Source: Nyssa sinensis
Lineage: Eukaryota > Streptophyta > Magnoliopsida > Cornales > Nyssaceae
Assembly (NCBI GenBank): GCA_008638375.1
Contig: CM018051.1
Span: 31,876,740-31,940,739 of the forward strand
DNA: 64,000 nucleotides
Reading direction: 5' to 3'
Shown here piece by piece: positions 48,471 through 60,076 of the stretch. Both the position numbers and the translations under genes were made by a program. Position 1 is the stretch's first letter. Every line of letters starts with the position of its first letter. The notes below the pieces were generated by a model. The model made no database searches. It was not told where the DNA came from and was given only the letters and a program-made list of their open reading frames with translations.

Positions 48471-49180
48471 TTATCTCCATTCGCAGACATCCTCCAGATA
48501 CGTCGTCAGCCACGTCCATGCGTATCCTGGCATTATCCTTCTGATGGCCATCATAATTGATTCAACATCCCGAAGATAATGCTCCGCAAATGTGAACATA
48601 TCCAACCTTTGGATAATTGTAGTCAAACGTGAACCAAATTGTTGTGCATCTAAAGTTTGAGGTTGATCTTCAGTCCATGGTTCAGCAGTTGAAGAAAACA
48701 CACCGACAGGTTGATCGAGTCGGCCAGCCATTTTAAATCCAGTTTCATCAGCTTCTTCAGCCTTTTTCCCTCAAGCAGATGATGATCTTGACAGATTCTG
48801 TCCCTTTATCATCCCATCCATCAGATATTGAGGAACTTTCCCTTCCTCTCATGAAAGCTCTATTGGTGCACTAGGAAATTCTAATATAGCAACAACTTGT
48901 CATAAGTTGCATTTGGAACATCAGCTTGTAATCCGACCTGAAAGATCATGCTGATCTCATTAACAACATAACATCAACTATGTCAAGACCATGGAAGAAA
49001 TCAACAACATCAATTCCTTCCTCCAATTCATCACAAAAACCACAACATTCGACAGTTACAGGTTCCCAACCTCCATCGTTGGACAGCACCTCTGCTGCTT
49101 CTATTAGCCTACTCCAATTTCATCAAGTTCCTTAATTCAAGCCACAAGTCTGACATATCCCCAACTTGAATTGCAATGTC
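48471..49180 (-). pseudogene. Coding-like block in LTR F, possible captured gene fragment
   Basis: The minus-strand frame at 48731-48471 is open for 86 codons (MAGRLDQPVGVFSSTAEPW..., ...RLDMFTFAEHYLRD). Its last 25 or so codons are ordinary LTR sequence shared with E ('gcctgacgtacctggagg'). Upstream segments in other frames also look coding, for example AAEVLSNDGGWEPVTVECCG and QVGDMSDLWLELRNLMKL, separated by frameshifts and stops. I do not recognise the protein. A reverse-transcribed or captured host fragment is one explanation; chance is another. Confidence 0.25.
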
Positions 49181-50218
49181 CCGATCTACACCTGAACTAT
49201 CACCCAAAACCGCAACACCCACACACTATCCAAACCACAAAACCGTAACAGTCACACAGCTGCAGCCACACAGTTGCAGGTTCTCCTATAACTGTTCAAA
49301 AATCGTAGCACAACCACTATTCTATTCCATCCATTTCTGCCACACCGTTGCATCACACACACACACAAATATTTTTAAATATATACACCACCTGCTGCTT
49401 CTATCCATTTATTTTAAACTCAAACAGCCGGTTTTACAGTCGACCCTCATTAGTATCTCTATAATGAACAAGAACGATGTGCTGGTATACCAGATCCAAT
49501 GCCCAATAGTTACGTCTCTGAAAACTGAAATTCTGCTCTCCGTCTGCATAATTTAAAGCTTCATTGCAGTTCCATCACCAAGCATTCCATTATAATAATT
49601 GATGATGAAATTCCCCAATCTTAGAACACTACCATCCAAGAGAAGAAAACAGATGATTCAGCATTCCACCAAACTCGAGCCCATCTTGAACAGCAGGTGC
49701 TGCCACGCCGCACCGCTGCTGTTGCATTTCCGTCAAATTCCTCAAGCCGCAAGACCTGATTTGTTCGCACTCTTTACAAATTTCCCTGCACCGCTACACA
49801 CCAGCCCTTACACCTACCACTACAAGCTCTCACACATTTGCACATATACAACTTCTAAAGGACCAAATTCTTCATGACCCCTCAACCATGCACAATGCTC
49901 TGTTTTCTCACTAACAAATCAGACCGTAACAACCACACTGTCCGCCACACGCACATATATTTATACATATACAGACCTGCTGCACCGACATACCTCTTCG
50001 AGCAGTTCCTACTTTTATTTCAGAGAAGAATCCAGAGAAAAAGAGTATTAATTGCTTCCAAATTGCTGCAGACAGAGATATTTACATACATGTAGCTTAT
50101 CTAGAATTTTCCAGCTTTGGCAGCTTCTTAAAGTTGCAAGCGAGAAGTTTCTTAAGCGGTGCTCTCTATGAGTGTATCCATATCCATCTATATATGCTAT
50201 AGTTCTCACAGCTTCCTT

Positions 50219-50257
50219 GAAGCTTCACGAACTGTCCCAGCTTCTTTAGGAAGCTTC
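50219..50257. promoter_or_regulatory. Heat-shock-element-like repeats in LTR F
   Basis: GAAgcTTCacGAA (50219-50231) is a perfect three-unit heat-shock element (alternating GAA and TTC every 5 bp). A second GAAgcTTC pair is at 50250-50257 and TTCttaGAAgc at about 50476. For a minus-strand LTR these lie upstream of a TATA-like stretch at about 50180-50200. Confidence 0.45.
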
Positions 50258-50290
50258 TTGTCATCTCTCTTTCCAGCAGCTTCCATAAAG

Positions 50291-50318
50291 TTATATATAT
50301 ATATATATATATATATAC
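50291..50318. repeat. (TA)n microsatellite
   Basis: A pure TA run in LTR F. Related TA runs follow at 50536-50552 and 50580-50595. Confidence 0.9.
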
Positions 50319-51044
50319 CTGTTGCAGCTACTAGTTTCCTTTGTTTTCTCTGTTCTTATTCTTCTCCAGACTTCTGGATTCTTTCCTAATTCAATTAGTT
50401 CATACAGTTTCTAGCAGCTTCGGCTGTTCTCTTTTTGTTTTTTCTCTAACTTCTTCCGGTTCTAGTAGCTTCTTCTTAGAAGCTTTCCTTATATACAATA
50501 TTATATAATATTTACTTGTATAATTTACTAAATATGTATATATATATATATAGTGGCTGTATTTATTATTTTTTTTTCATATATATATATATATATTTGG
50601 TATAATTACCGTATTTAATATTTTATGAATATTTTATTTCATAAAATATTAAGGTATAAAATGCCGGTAAATTTGACATTAAGCCGGGGTATTTTTTTTT
50701 TTTACCGTGTTTAATAATATAAAATATTAATTAGGCAATGTCAATAAAGTTGGCATAAATCCGGCTCAATATCATTATTATTTATCTTATCGTCTCCGGG
50801 TGCCCGTTCGTGTCTCAAATTATTTTCATAACTAATTCTTCGCATTGGCCTCATTCATTTATCTCAGTACTCGATCGTCTGGGTTAATTATTTTTCGAGC
50901 ATATTCATTTTATATCTGAAGGCATCAAATCCCGTTATGACTTATCATATTTGGGCTATATTGATTATTACCGTAACATAACCAAATTTTTATTAAATTG
51001 GGTGCAGTCTAAGACATGTCGAATTTTTGGGATATTACACATCC

Positions 51045-51840
51045 AGTATCGACCATCTCGTAGGACTAGATAAGACAATAGTATTCATCACTAGGTTACT
51101 TCCACAATCCACCACACTATGACATATTCCAATTCAATAAAGAAATCATTACAACCCCTAACTTTTAAATTCACATCACTTGAACTTATCAATATTCATC
51201 CTAAGCACGAAATCAAAATCCAACTACATCATAATCTGGATTAATCCACAATAATATTTTTCAAACTATTCATGTTTATATAATTCTCTTAAGACAAGAG
51301 ATCATCAATCATCACCTGATAACTTAACACATCTTGTAAATATACTTGCTTAATCATAACTCATAAAACTCACGTCAACCACCTCCACCCTTTGTTTACA
51401 ATCAACAATTAACAAGTTCTCATCCAATTCAAACGTAGTCTTTCGGCAAAAAAAAAAAAATTTCATATAAGCAATACAATATACACATGCCCATGGCATT
51501 CTCCCATAATGCTACATGATATCTTGAAGGTAAACAAGCATCAATCTATTATGTACTTAAACATCTACCATGTTATCACATACGGTCATGCTAATATACA
51601 CATTATCAATATCATGCACCCCACTGCACCAAATCACGTAACCATGCATCATAATACAATATCAACTAACATATAATCCCACATGTGATGTGTCAAGTAC
51701 AAATAGCTACATAACACACAAGTTCCTATCTCATACCATCGATAGCTCAAACTAAGTCATACGCTCTCCTCAAGGTTCCCATGGTGTTCAACAACACCCC
51801 ACGGTCCTTAAGTATTCGAACCTGTGCTCTGATACCACGT
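51045..51840 (-). mobile_element. Element Y internal region, right part (leader side)
   Basis: Non-coding DNA between the F insertion and the Y 5' LTR, with the PBS at its right end. It contains a 13-base A run at about 51449. No gag start is recognisable. Confidence 0.55.
51826..51837 (-). other. Primer binding site of element Y
   Basis: On the minus strand TGGTATCAGAGC is followed by ACAGGTTCGAA, which extends the complementarity to initiator tRNA-Met (GCCAGGTTTCGA) with small indels. It is 3 bases from the LTR. Confidence 0.85.
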
Positions 51841-53690
51841 TGTCATGCCCCGAATTTTCATAAATCTGGAGTGGATTTATTAACTAGAAAAATAAATAAA
51901 TAAGTTTAAAACATCCTTTAATTCTCAACGAAAAAATTCATTATTCCATACTCAAAGGTCATTAACCAACATTAAAAAAAAATTTGAGAATCATTTAAAT
52001 CCATTCTGAAAACTTTGTTTAGGCCTTTTTACCTTTCGTGGTCAATTTTAGCCAAACATATTTGGAGTCTCAAAGTGCAAATATTTTTAAACAAAAGTAC
52101 TCATCGAGACAGTTATTTTAGACTTTTGAATCACTCAATTCAAAATTAAAATGAATTTATATGAAAATCGAAAAGTTTGAACCAAAAAAAAAAATTTCGG
52201 ATGAACAGTAATCTGGAAACCACTAGCTAAAAGTGAACAGTAACATTGAAAGTTACTGTTCACCTGGAGCAAAAATTTAACTTAAAAAAAAATGCTGCGC
52301 TGAACCCTTTGATTCAAATTGGCTTTTCTCTCAATCTATAGATCCAAATGTAATGAAATCTATGCCAAAATCGTCCTTATTGAGTCTAGTTTCTATACCA
52401 TTTTGAAGCACTCAAAAAGTCAATGTAAAACTCCAAGTTATGATGAAAACACTACTCATAGGTCAGATTTTGCACACTTGAAGCAAAATCAATATAACTT
52501 TTTCATTTTAAAAGCTTTCAATGTCCATGATATATAAAAAGAAAGTTAAGAGATAGACCTGTCTAGAAATATGAGGAATTTTAATTGATTCAAAAGGACC
52601 AAAGAGTTATAGTATCACAAAGTGGGCTGATCTGCAGAAATAATTCTGCAGAATCAAAATTAAGGCATGTTGTATGCCGTTTGACATTCCTTCTAATTCT
52701 TCAAGCTATTTGACCCCAACTTTTTAACCATTTTTCCCACTCATTCATGGGAATTTTACACACCTAATGGCTCTTTTTAACTCACAAAATTTTGACATGG
52801 TCTCATTTGTTTTCTAAGCATTTTTCATCTAATATTTTATAACAATTTATCTATACAACGATATGCACAATCCACCCTCACTCGATGGCCACAAATTTAC
52901 TGAAATTGAACATACATCATTTAAATATACAATCTATCATATATACACATGTACTTGAATTTCACAACATCACTATCTCATGCTCATTACAATATATAGG
53001 GCCTTGCCCAGTGTTTTCATAATATACAAGGTGTGTATAAATAAACAGACATGGTTTTAGGGCTTATGCCCTTAAACAACTCAAAATTTATGCCCCAAGG
53101 GCCAAATCTTCTTCATGATCCATTTTCCTTACTTTCTTCAAGACTTCAACAAGTCTCAAGTACCTGGAGCCTTATCTCAAATATAATATCGCACGAGGGG
53201 TCAACTCAACTACTCGTATGACATGATGCTAATGCAAGGAAGAAGATTTAAGGCATGGCATGTGCAAGTGTACATTTATAATCTACATGCATTCCAATTC
53301 ATCAATGCAAAGGCAATGACAAAATTTGTGACACACCCATGCAAACTTTATGCCACACCCATGTCTCGCTTCACAGTTCTTCCCCGTTGGCATGCAAGTA
53401 CCAATGTATGTCTCGCTTCATGGTCCGGACCCCGTTGGTATGCGAGTACCAATGGCCAATTTTGGGTTTTTCACCACAAAATTAGCACTCTCATAATGCA
53501 TAGTACCAAAATGGTCAACTCACGCCATGTTTCCAAGGATTCACACTATACCAACATGCCTTAATTTTTCGATGCAATTCCAATGAGGCATGCTATCAAA
53601 TACATGGCATACACCTTAAATCATGCATCATACATAAAGTGAACCATGACTTTCAAACCCCAAGAGTTCTTCCACATGAACATGTACTAA
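51841..53690 (-). mobile_element. Element Y, 5' LTR (truncated)
   Basis: It aligns with 41006-42513 from the first base. It carries about 345 bp (52830-53185) absent from the other LTR. Homology stops at 'catgtacta', where unrelated LTR sequence begins, so the U3 part with its TATA box is lost. Confidence 0.8.
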
Positions 53691-53736
53691 CCCCCAACCC
53701 AAACCAATTTGATTGGCAATCCCGTATTAACCAAAG

Positions 53737-53772
<36 letters not shown>

Positions 53773-55104
53773 GTAAAAACTATATTAAATTAAATTTAAT
53801 AATAGTGAAATAATGCGAAGTCCAATTAAAATAAATAAATAGTGTATTTTGACTATCTCAGGCATTCTGAATCTAATGGTGAGGCCCATTTGTGAGACAG
53901 GACTTCGAAAAATAAAGACCCGTAGAAATGTTAAATGACCAAAATACCCCTATTGCTACCTGAACCCAAATGGAATTCCGCAAAAGCCTATTATCTTCGG
54001 CATTCCAGACTCAATGGTAGAGTCTAAATTAGTGATAGAGATACTTATGATAGTAAGGCATAAAATTTGATGAATAGTATTAAATCTGATAAGTATTGAC
54101 TGATATATAGGGAACTCGAAAGGAAAGGGTAAACTCACGGGATACTGATCTAGGACTGCATTTAGAGGTAAGTAGAACCTATTCTCTTCCATGTGGTGTT
54201 TTCAAGCCAAGTTTATTCCATTACTGTCGAACTTGTACTCTTGAACGTACCAGATATTATTGTTTTCCACAATGTGATATTGTTTTATCTTGTGAACATT
54301 GATTGACTGCTATATCATTGTTATCATATTGAATCATGCCTTGAAAGGCCTATTGTTATGTTTTTACTGAATATATGATATCCCAGTCTACTAGTGTCAT
54401 ATCATGATGTTTTCACTGAATATAATATATCACATTCAATTGGTATTTGCTCATACCTACTTCTTGGACTGATCTTGACCCATGACAGAGGAAGGGACTT
54501 TACTTATTGAGATTTGTTAGCTCACTCCTTATTTATAACCATTTTTCAAGTAGCTTATGATGGATGATATGCAGTGAGATAACTAGTGGAACTAGTGAAG
54601 CACAAATGACTTACACTGACGAGATGAACTCCAAGTCAAGTTGACTATGTACTCTATAAGGTTAAGTTCACAATTTTATTATAATGTTACATCATTAGTG
54701 ATGAGGTTAGCCTAGTATGTTGGATCACTATGATTAAATTGTACTTGGAGATATTTTGATTGTTGATCATTGGGGATGAGTTTGATCAGCTGAAATGTAT
54801 TGGTGTAACTTCCGCCTTAAGTAATTCATCGATATAGAATAGATGCATTGGGGCATGTATATTGATGCTCTAGAGATATTTGGTGACTGATTGTAGACAT
54901 GCTCTAATATATTTGGATGAGTTGCATTTATGAATTAAAATGTTTTTAATTTTCACTGCTTTGACCCTACATTTGGAATGCAATTCATTGTTAACTTTAG
55001 AAGTTGCCTTTGGTTGGTCGCATTGTCGGTGGAGAAAACCGGCAAGGTGGCCAACTGGCATCACCTCCTCGGGATCCATGTAGGGTGGGTTTCGAGTCGT
55101 GACA
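53691..55104 (+). mobile_element. LTR fragment (3' part, plus)
   Basis: It starts abruptly. An (AT)n run (53741-53769) is followed by GGACTC-like modules ('ggcattctgaatctaatggtgagg', 'ggcattccagactcaatggtagag'), a 'gaggtaagtagaacc' splice-donor-like block, and an end of D/E/L type: 'ttgaccctacatttggaatgc' ... TTCGAGTCGTGACA. The mixed content suggests an LTR family intermediate between L and D/E, or recombination between them. Confidence 0.6.
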
Positions 55105-55326
55105 CGAAGGGTATAGATTAAGTCTTATTGTGCAAGCAAATAGGATTTAGAAAGTTTCTTAAGCTCAAATAAAGGCAAATCCTTAAAAGAATGGAAGGGA
55201 AGATGAGGTAAATAAATATCACCTAGATTTATTATATCACCCCTAATTTGGTGGAGAATTTAGGAACATGGTAATTACAAAAATGCCACCAAGGCATAAA
55301 AACTCAACATTGTCCCTTAGGGCTAA
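55105..55326. other. Unassigned spacer
   Basis: Short AT-rich DNA between two LTR fragments. No gene or repeat is recognised. Confidence 0.3.
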
Positions 55327-55956
55327 TGTAATACCCCGACCCAATTAAGTAAATAAATTACTATAATGTCATTGTTGATGTTTAAATATATATATTAATT
55401 TATTCAGTATGTTAATACGACACCCGTAGGCTGTAAATATTAAAATAAAATATAAAGGGAGTTCGGAAATAAATAAGCCATAATTTAAAGATTGGACAAA
55501 TGATATTGAAAATTGTCAAACAAGACAGAAAAATGAAAAGATATATTTATACGTGTGAAAGAGGATAGTTATGTGAAAATGTATGTATGTATGGCCACAT
55601 ATATGTATATATAGATATATGTGAGATAAATAAATAAATATAAATAAATATAAATATATCGATATATATGAGATAAACAAACCCCAAAATGAGTAAAATA
55701 TTTCCAGAAATACAATAGAAGCAAAAACAACAAGAATCGATGGCCAAAAATTCACGAAATTGATTTTAGAAATGTTTGGTTTTTAGGGATACAGTTCATT
55801 GTCCTGGGGAAGATGATGAATAGTACCGAAAACGGGTCAGGTCAGCTTGGGTTTGGTTCGGGTCAACCCGGATTGGGGCGCACATATGGGTCTTCCAAAA
55901 CGTTGCCGTTTAACTTAATGAAAGAAGCAAAAAAAACAGGAAAGAGAGGAAACTGC

Positions 55957-56026
55957 TGCGCTGGGGAGTCGAACTCGGGTGAATAGTGAAACCATTAACC
56001 CACCTTACAACTAAGCCATGTGGTCA
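55957..56026 (-). ncRNA. tRNA-like (SINE-head-like) module in LTR G
   Basis: On the minus strand the A-box TGGCTTAGTTGTAAGG (56003-56018) is close to the tRNA D-arm text TGGCTCAGTTGGTAAGG, and the B-box AGTTCGACTCC (55965-55975) differs at one position from GGTTCGANTCC. This is the best A/B-box pair of the five modules. It is antisense to LTR G and 630-700 bp from its start. The 3' flank differs from that of C, D, E and H. Confidence 0.5.
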
Positions 56027-56784
56027 TATGTGACATATATGGCTAATTATATATACATATATACATATATATAATATCATCTAAAAGAAGAAGGTAAATT
56101 AATTAAATAAAATGATTATGAAGTCTAAATAAAATAAAAAGATAGTATAATTTAATATTTTTGGGCGTTCGGGATTCAACGGTGGAGTCTGTTTTAGCAA
56201 ATAAGGTACCAAAAAATATGACACGTAAAAGTGTGAAAGTACGAAAACGCTCTTAGACTTTATGTAAGATACAAATAAGCTAATTAAGATCTGGAAAAGC
56301 CAAAACTAATTATATTCGATATTCCGGACTTAACGGTAATATTTCTTTAAGGAAATAAGGTCGGTAATAAATTAGAAAATGATGAATGAATCTTTAAAAT
56401 TTAATAAAGTTATCAGAAGTATAAAAATAAAATAAATAGTGATCCAATGTGTTGTGTATTATTGATTCGTGATTATAGGATCTTCTAAAGAAAAGGGAAA
56501 AGAAGTTTAATTCATCGTAGTAGGAGGGGAAAGCTATTATAAGGTAAGTAAACCCGAACTCTAAAATTTGGTACTCCTAGCCATGTCATAGTTATTTCTT
56601 GATGTTGCCAGTTTGTGATCTATACATGCCTGACATTGATGATCTCCATAATTTGATACTTATTGTTGATTTCCACAATTTGATGCCTATTCCATTTTGT
56701 GGACTTGATGAGAATTTGATTGCTAATATCCTAATGTGATTACTTGTTCATATATGTACCTTGCTTTGATATTGGAAAATTGTT

Positions 56785-56935
56785 ATGCTATCTAGTGGCT
56801 GTAGGGGGAGTGGACCTGGATGAGCACTTTTGAGGGTATGCTATCTAGTAGCCCAAAGGGGGAGTCGACTTGGATGAGCATTTTTTAGAGTGTCCTATCT
56901 AGTAGCCCAAAGGGGAGTGGACTTGGATGAGACTA
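56785..56935 (+). repeat. 53-bp tandem repeat in LTR G (3 units)
   Basis: 'ctatctagtrgc' anchors at 56788, 56841 and 56895, each followed by 'aaagggggagtggacttggatgagca'. Confidence 0.85.
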
Positions 56936-56982
56936 TATGTGTCTCAGCATCTGTTTTGTTAGTATCTTATATCGTTTATTGA

Positions 56983-57906
56983 TGTCACGACCTGAAACCC
57001 ACCCTATGCAGATCTTGTGTCGCGGGCTGACCCTAAGGCTATCCCTACTTTTTCCATTCCTGTATCATAGTAATAATGTGCAATGTACTAAAAATTTAAA
57101 ACAATAAACAACAGAAGTTTTTTCAATATAATAATCAGCGGAAGTCTTTTCAATACAATAATTAGCGGAAGTCTTTTCAATAAATAATATGGTTTTACAA
57201 TAATAAAAATAAGAACCAGACATAACCAGCACCCGTGGGTGGTGAATACATGGGAGAACTTCATCATAACTAGTACGTTTTCTCAAAATGTCCTCCTACG
57301 CTCTCAAACTCCTACTAGGATCTTGCAACGTCATTACCTGAAAAGTGGTAAGTAAAGTGGAATGAGCTACAAAAGCTAAGCAAGTAAATTCCCATCTCCG
57401 ACACTGGTATCGGTGATCATAAAAGAATATGAATCCATAAATAAGAATATGATAGCCAGTTATAAGAATGAGATGATGTAATAGCCAATGAGAACAATTG
57501 TTGTACTAGCCAATGAACAGTGGGGTCACAATATACAATCAGGAGTAATGGATATATCATTAACATGGAACTCTCAACAAAAATGTATCAACATAAATGT
57601 ACTGCCACAATAAATCGATCATAATCAAGTCAATAAGGAATATTCTCTCAATATAAGACAATTATAGGGAACAATGTCATTCAATAACGTAATCATATCA
57701 ATCCATAAGAGATGTTTATAATATGTAGTAGGAGATGACAGTCCCTCTGTATTTTGAGGCCTGGCATACCTCTAATAAACTCACATCTTTTGCCATACAT
57801 CCATTCACGAACTTGACCCGTAGGTTATATTTGTCACAGAAGCATCGGATGGATATTGTGACTGAGCACAAATCTGGCATACATAAACATATCATGATCA
57901 TAAGCT
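56983..57906 (-). mobile_element. LTR fragment (L-related, minus)
   Basis: On the + strand it starts TGTCACGACCTGAAACCCACC, the reverse of a ...GGTCGTGACA LTR end. The part at 57795-57905 aligns with the reverse complement of L LTR 25855-25940 ('gactgagcacaa'). It breaks off at about 57906 without a TG/CA partner or TSD. Confidence 0.6.
57112..57186. repeat. 27-bp tandem repeat (3 units)
   Basis: 'cggaagtcttttcaatacaa' recurs with GAAGT at 57114, 57141 and 57168, exactly 27 bp apart. Confidence 0.85.
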
Positions 57907-58375
57907 CATTCTATTTATCTAACATTTTTTAGGATATATCTCTATTGGATTAAAAGGCACAAAGATATGACACTAGTAGACTGGGAAGCATCCCAAGCAT
58001 GGATTTAATGGCACTGATATGTGGAAACTTGGATTCTTGTGGACTGAATCAGGTTATTCAGGTGATTGACATGATATGATTGATATGCAATAGATGTGTT
58101 AAGACATGGCTCATGATGTGGTACTCTAGAATTATGAGATGTCTAGTTATAGACGTGCTCTGTGGTAGATAGCTCTGTGGTATATAGATGAGTTACATTC
58201 TTGAGATGAAAAAGTTTTAAATTCCATTGCTCTGACCCTACATTTGGAATGCAATTCATCGGATAGTTTAGAAGTTTGCCTTTGGTTGGTTGCATTGTCG
58301 GTCGGGAAACTGGCAAGGTGGTTAACTGGCATCACATCTTCGGCATCCGCGTAGGGTGCGGTGCGGGATGTGACA
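57907..58375 (+). mobile_element. LTR 3' tail (D/E type, plus)
   Basis: It aligns with E from about 31470 to 31972 ('ggttattcaggtga', 'aagttttaaattcc', 'tgaccctaca') and ends GGTGCGGGATGTGACA. It could be the tail of LTR G, with 56983-57906 inserted between. Confidence 0.65.
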
Positions 58376-59097
58376 GATAGATTAATGAATGTTTTGCAAG
58401 CATGTTTTAGTTTTACTTGCCTTATGGATCTTGTAGAGGGATAAGAGCCGATAGACCATTAACAGGTCATAATTATCCAGGGCTATTGGGGTCAAAGTAT
58501 AATTTACTAAACTTTTGGTTTTCTTTATTTTAATAAACTCATTGAACCATTGGGTTTACCCTAGTAAACCCTAGACCGAACCAACAACCCTTAAACCAGC
58601 CAGTTCAGGTTAGTTCAGAGAACCGGTACAGCATATCCCAGTTATTCACCTTATTCCGATTTTAGGCTAGCCTTTATCCAATTCCTGATTTTCTATTCCT
58701 GTAGGCAAACAGGGAAAATCAAATTAAATTGGAACACTTCAACGACGTCGCTACAGTACCGTTATTTGTGTTTGGTCGGGTTCCGACCCGACCCAACCCA
58801 AAGTCCTGCCCAACAGAGTCATCTCCCTCACCCGACTTTCTAGCCACTGTTCCTGCATCGTCTCCGCTGTCGGTGCTGGAGACTGCAGGTTATTTTTTCA
58901 TTTTTCTTCCTGATTTCACGTCCAACTCTCTCTGTTTTTGCACCGATCTACTCCCAAGACATTTAGCAACCTTTTGGGACTATTTTGAGACCTTAAAACT
59001 GCTCGGTTTCTGACATCCAAACCAGTTTTTTGGCCAAATTATTCTCGCCGTAACATGGTCATTTCTTGACCATTTTGTATCATTCTAATTGCGTTAG

Positions 59098-59445
59098 TGT
59101 AACGACCCGGACCTCGATGGCAAGATATTGTTCGCTTTGGGCCAGGCCCACACAAATTTGTTCTCGGGCTTATGCCCAAAACGCGTCATGCCATATGGGG
59201 GTACATCCGCACATATGAATACCTCTGCTTTCCCTTCCCCAAGCGATGTGGGATGAGTTTACCCTCCCATCCACCCTCACAAGAACTCACCCCACATCGC
59301 CTGGGGAAGGGAAAGCGGGGGTATTCATATGTGCGGACGTACCCCCATATGGCAAGACGCGTTTTGGGCGTAAGCCCGAGAACAAATCCGTGCGGGCCTG
59401 GCCCAAAGTGGACAATATCTTGCCATCGAGGTCCGGGTTGTTACA
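59098..59445. mobile_element. 348-bp foldback element (TSD GTTAG)
   Basis: It starts TGTAACGACCCGG and ends CCGGGTTGTTACA, flanked by GTTAG (59093-59097, 59446-59450). Left arm 59098-59259 and right arm 59284-59445 are each 162 bp and pair with only scattered mismatches around a 24-base loop. The arm text GCAAGATATTGT...GCTTTGGGCC and GATGTGGGA resembles the short LTRs of plant TRIM elements as I remember them. TG/CA ends plus a 5-bp TSD point to integrase-mediated insertion rather than a TIR transposase. Its RNA would form a long hairpin. Confidence 0.85.
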
Positions 59446-60045
59446 GTTAGGCTTCTGACAGACTCACCTACCTAGATCTAGTCCTAAAATTGGGTTTGAT
59501 TTAATAGGTAAAGATCTACCATGTTTGACCGAGAGTGACAGTTTCAGTTTTCTTAGATTCTCTTTACTGTTTTGGTTCCTATGAATCCTAAAATTCATCT
59601 ACAATAATTTAAGGTAAAAATAACAACAATTTAAACCGAGTTTAATACCTTATTGATGGTTTTTGGGAGATTTCTTCATTTTTTCTCTCTTCGACTTCTC
59701 TCACAGCAGGTTTCTTCCTTTCCTCCTCTTGGTTTCCAACTCTGTTTCTGATTGTGCATGCAAGACTTTGGGCTCTAGCTTTTCTTCCCTTTCACTCCCA
59801 CTCACTCTACATGCACTCACACACATACACGATTGCTCTCTCTCTCACACACACACACACACTGTTTGGTGCAACACACTTATCTTCACTCACACTCAAT
59901 CACATGTATGTGTGTACACATATACATATATTTATACATATCTTATATATATTTTATATGTGCTGCATGAAACTTAATTGGTGGGGGTGGTGGTCCAATG
60001 AGGGGCTACCACCTCATTTTGATATTCAGAATTCAACATTCTATG

Positions 60046-60076
<31 letters not shown>

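Larger units (their letters stand above)
46982..51039 (-). mobile_element. Solo LTR F (4.06 kb, minus, TSD CATCC)
   Basis: It starts TGTCACATCCCACACCCC and ends TTTTTGGGATATTACA on the + strand, flanked by CATCC (46977-46981, 51040-51044). The LTR 3' end matches D and E closely ('ccaaccaaaggcaa', 'gaattgcattccaa'), but most of the interior differs: a 77-bp minisatellite, a coding-like block (48530-49180) and GAAGCTTC-rich DNA (50100-50490) replace the GGACTC modules and the tRNA-like module. There is no PBS, PPT or retroviral gene. It sits in Y internal DNA. Confidence 0.9.
41006..53690 (-). mobile_element. Element Y: non-autonomous Ty3/gypsy chromovirus-type element (minus), split by solo LTR F
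   Basis: Order on the + strand: 3' LTR (41006-43701), PPT, decayed integrase-C/chromodomain sequence, non-coding internal DNA, solo LTR F, internal DNA, PBS (51826-51837), 5' LTR (51841-53690, truncated). With F removed the internal region is about 4.1 kb. It lacks gag, protease, RT, RNase H and the integrase core. Its stretch at about 45765-45965 matches X internal DNA. A TSD cannot be confirmed because the right end is lost; TTCGG (41001-41005) is the candidate left copy. Confidence 0.8.
55327..56982 (+). mobile_element. LTR G, 5' part (plus)
   Basis: It begins TGTAATACCCCGACCC. It contains TA/CA-rich DNA, a CCGGGTC/GGGTCAGGTC stretch (55830-55875), an antisense tRNA-like module, an AT-rich tract, GGACTC-like modules ('gggattcaacggtggagtctg', 56170), an 'aaggtaagtaaacc' block (56541) and a 53-bp tandem repeat. 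A minus-strand LTR fragment replaces its continuation at 56983. The plus-strand LTR tail at 57907-58375 may be its own 3' end. Confidence 0.65.

Noticed and set aside
59098..59445. MITE of a DNA transposon superfamily
   Set aside because: TGT...ACA ends with a 5-bp TSD and TRIM-like text fit LTR-type integration better. MITEs usually have 2, 3, 8 or 9-bp TSDs. It is not fully excluded.
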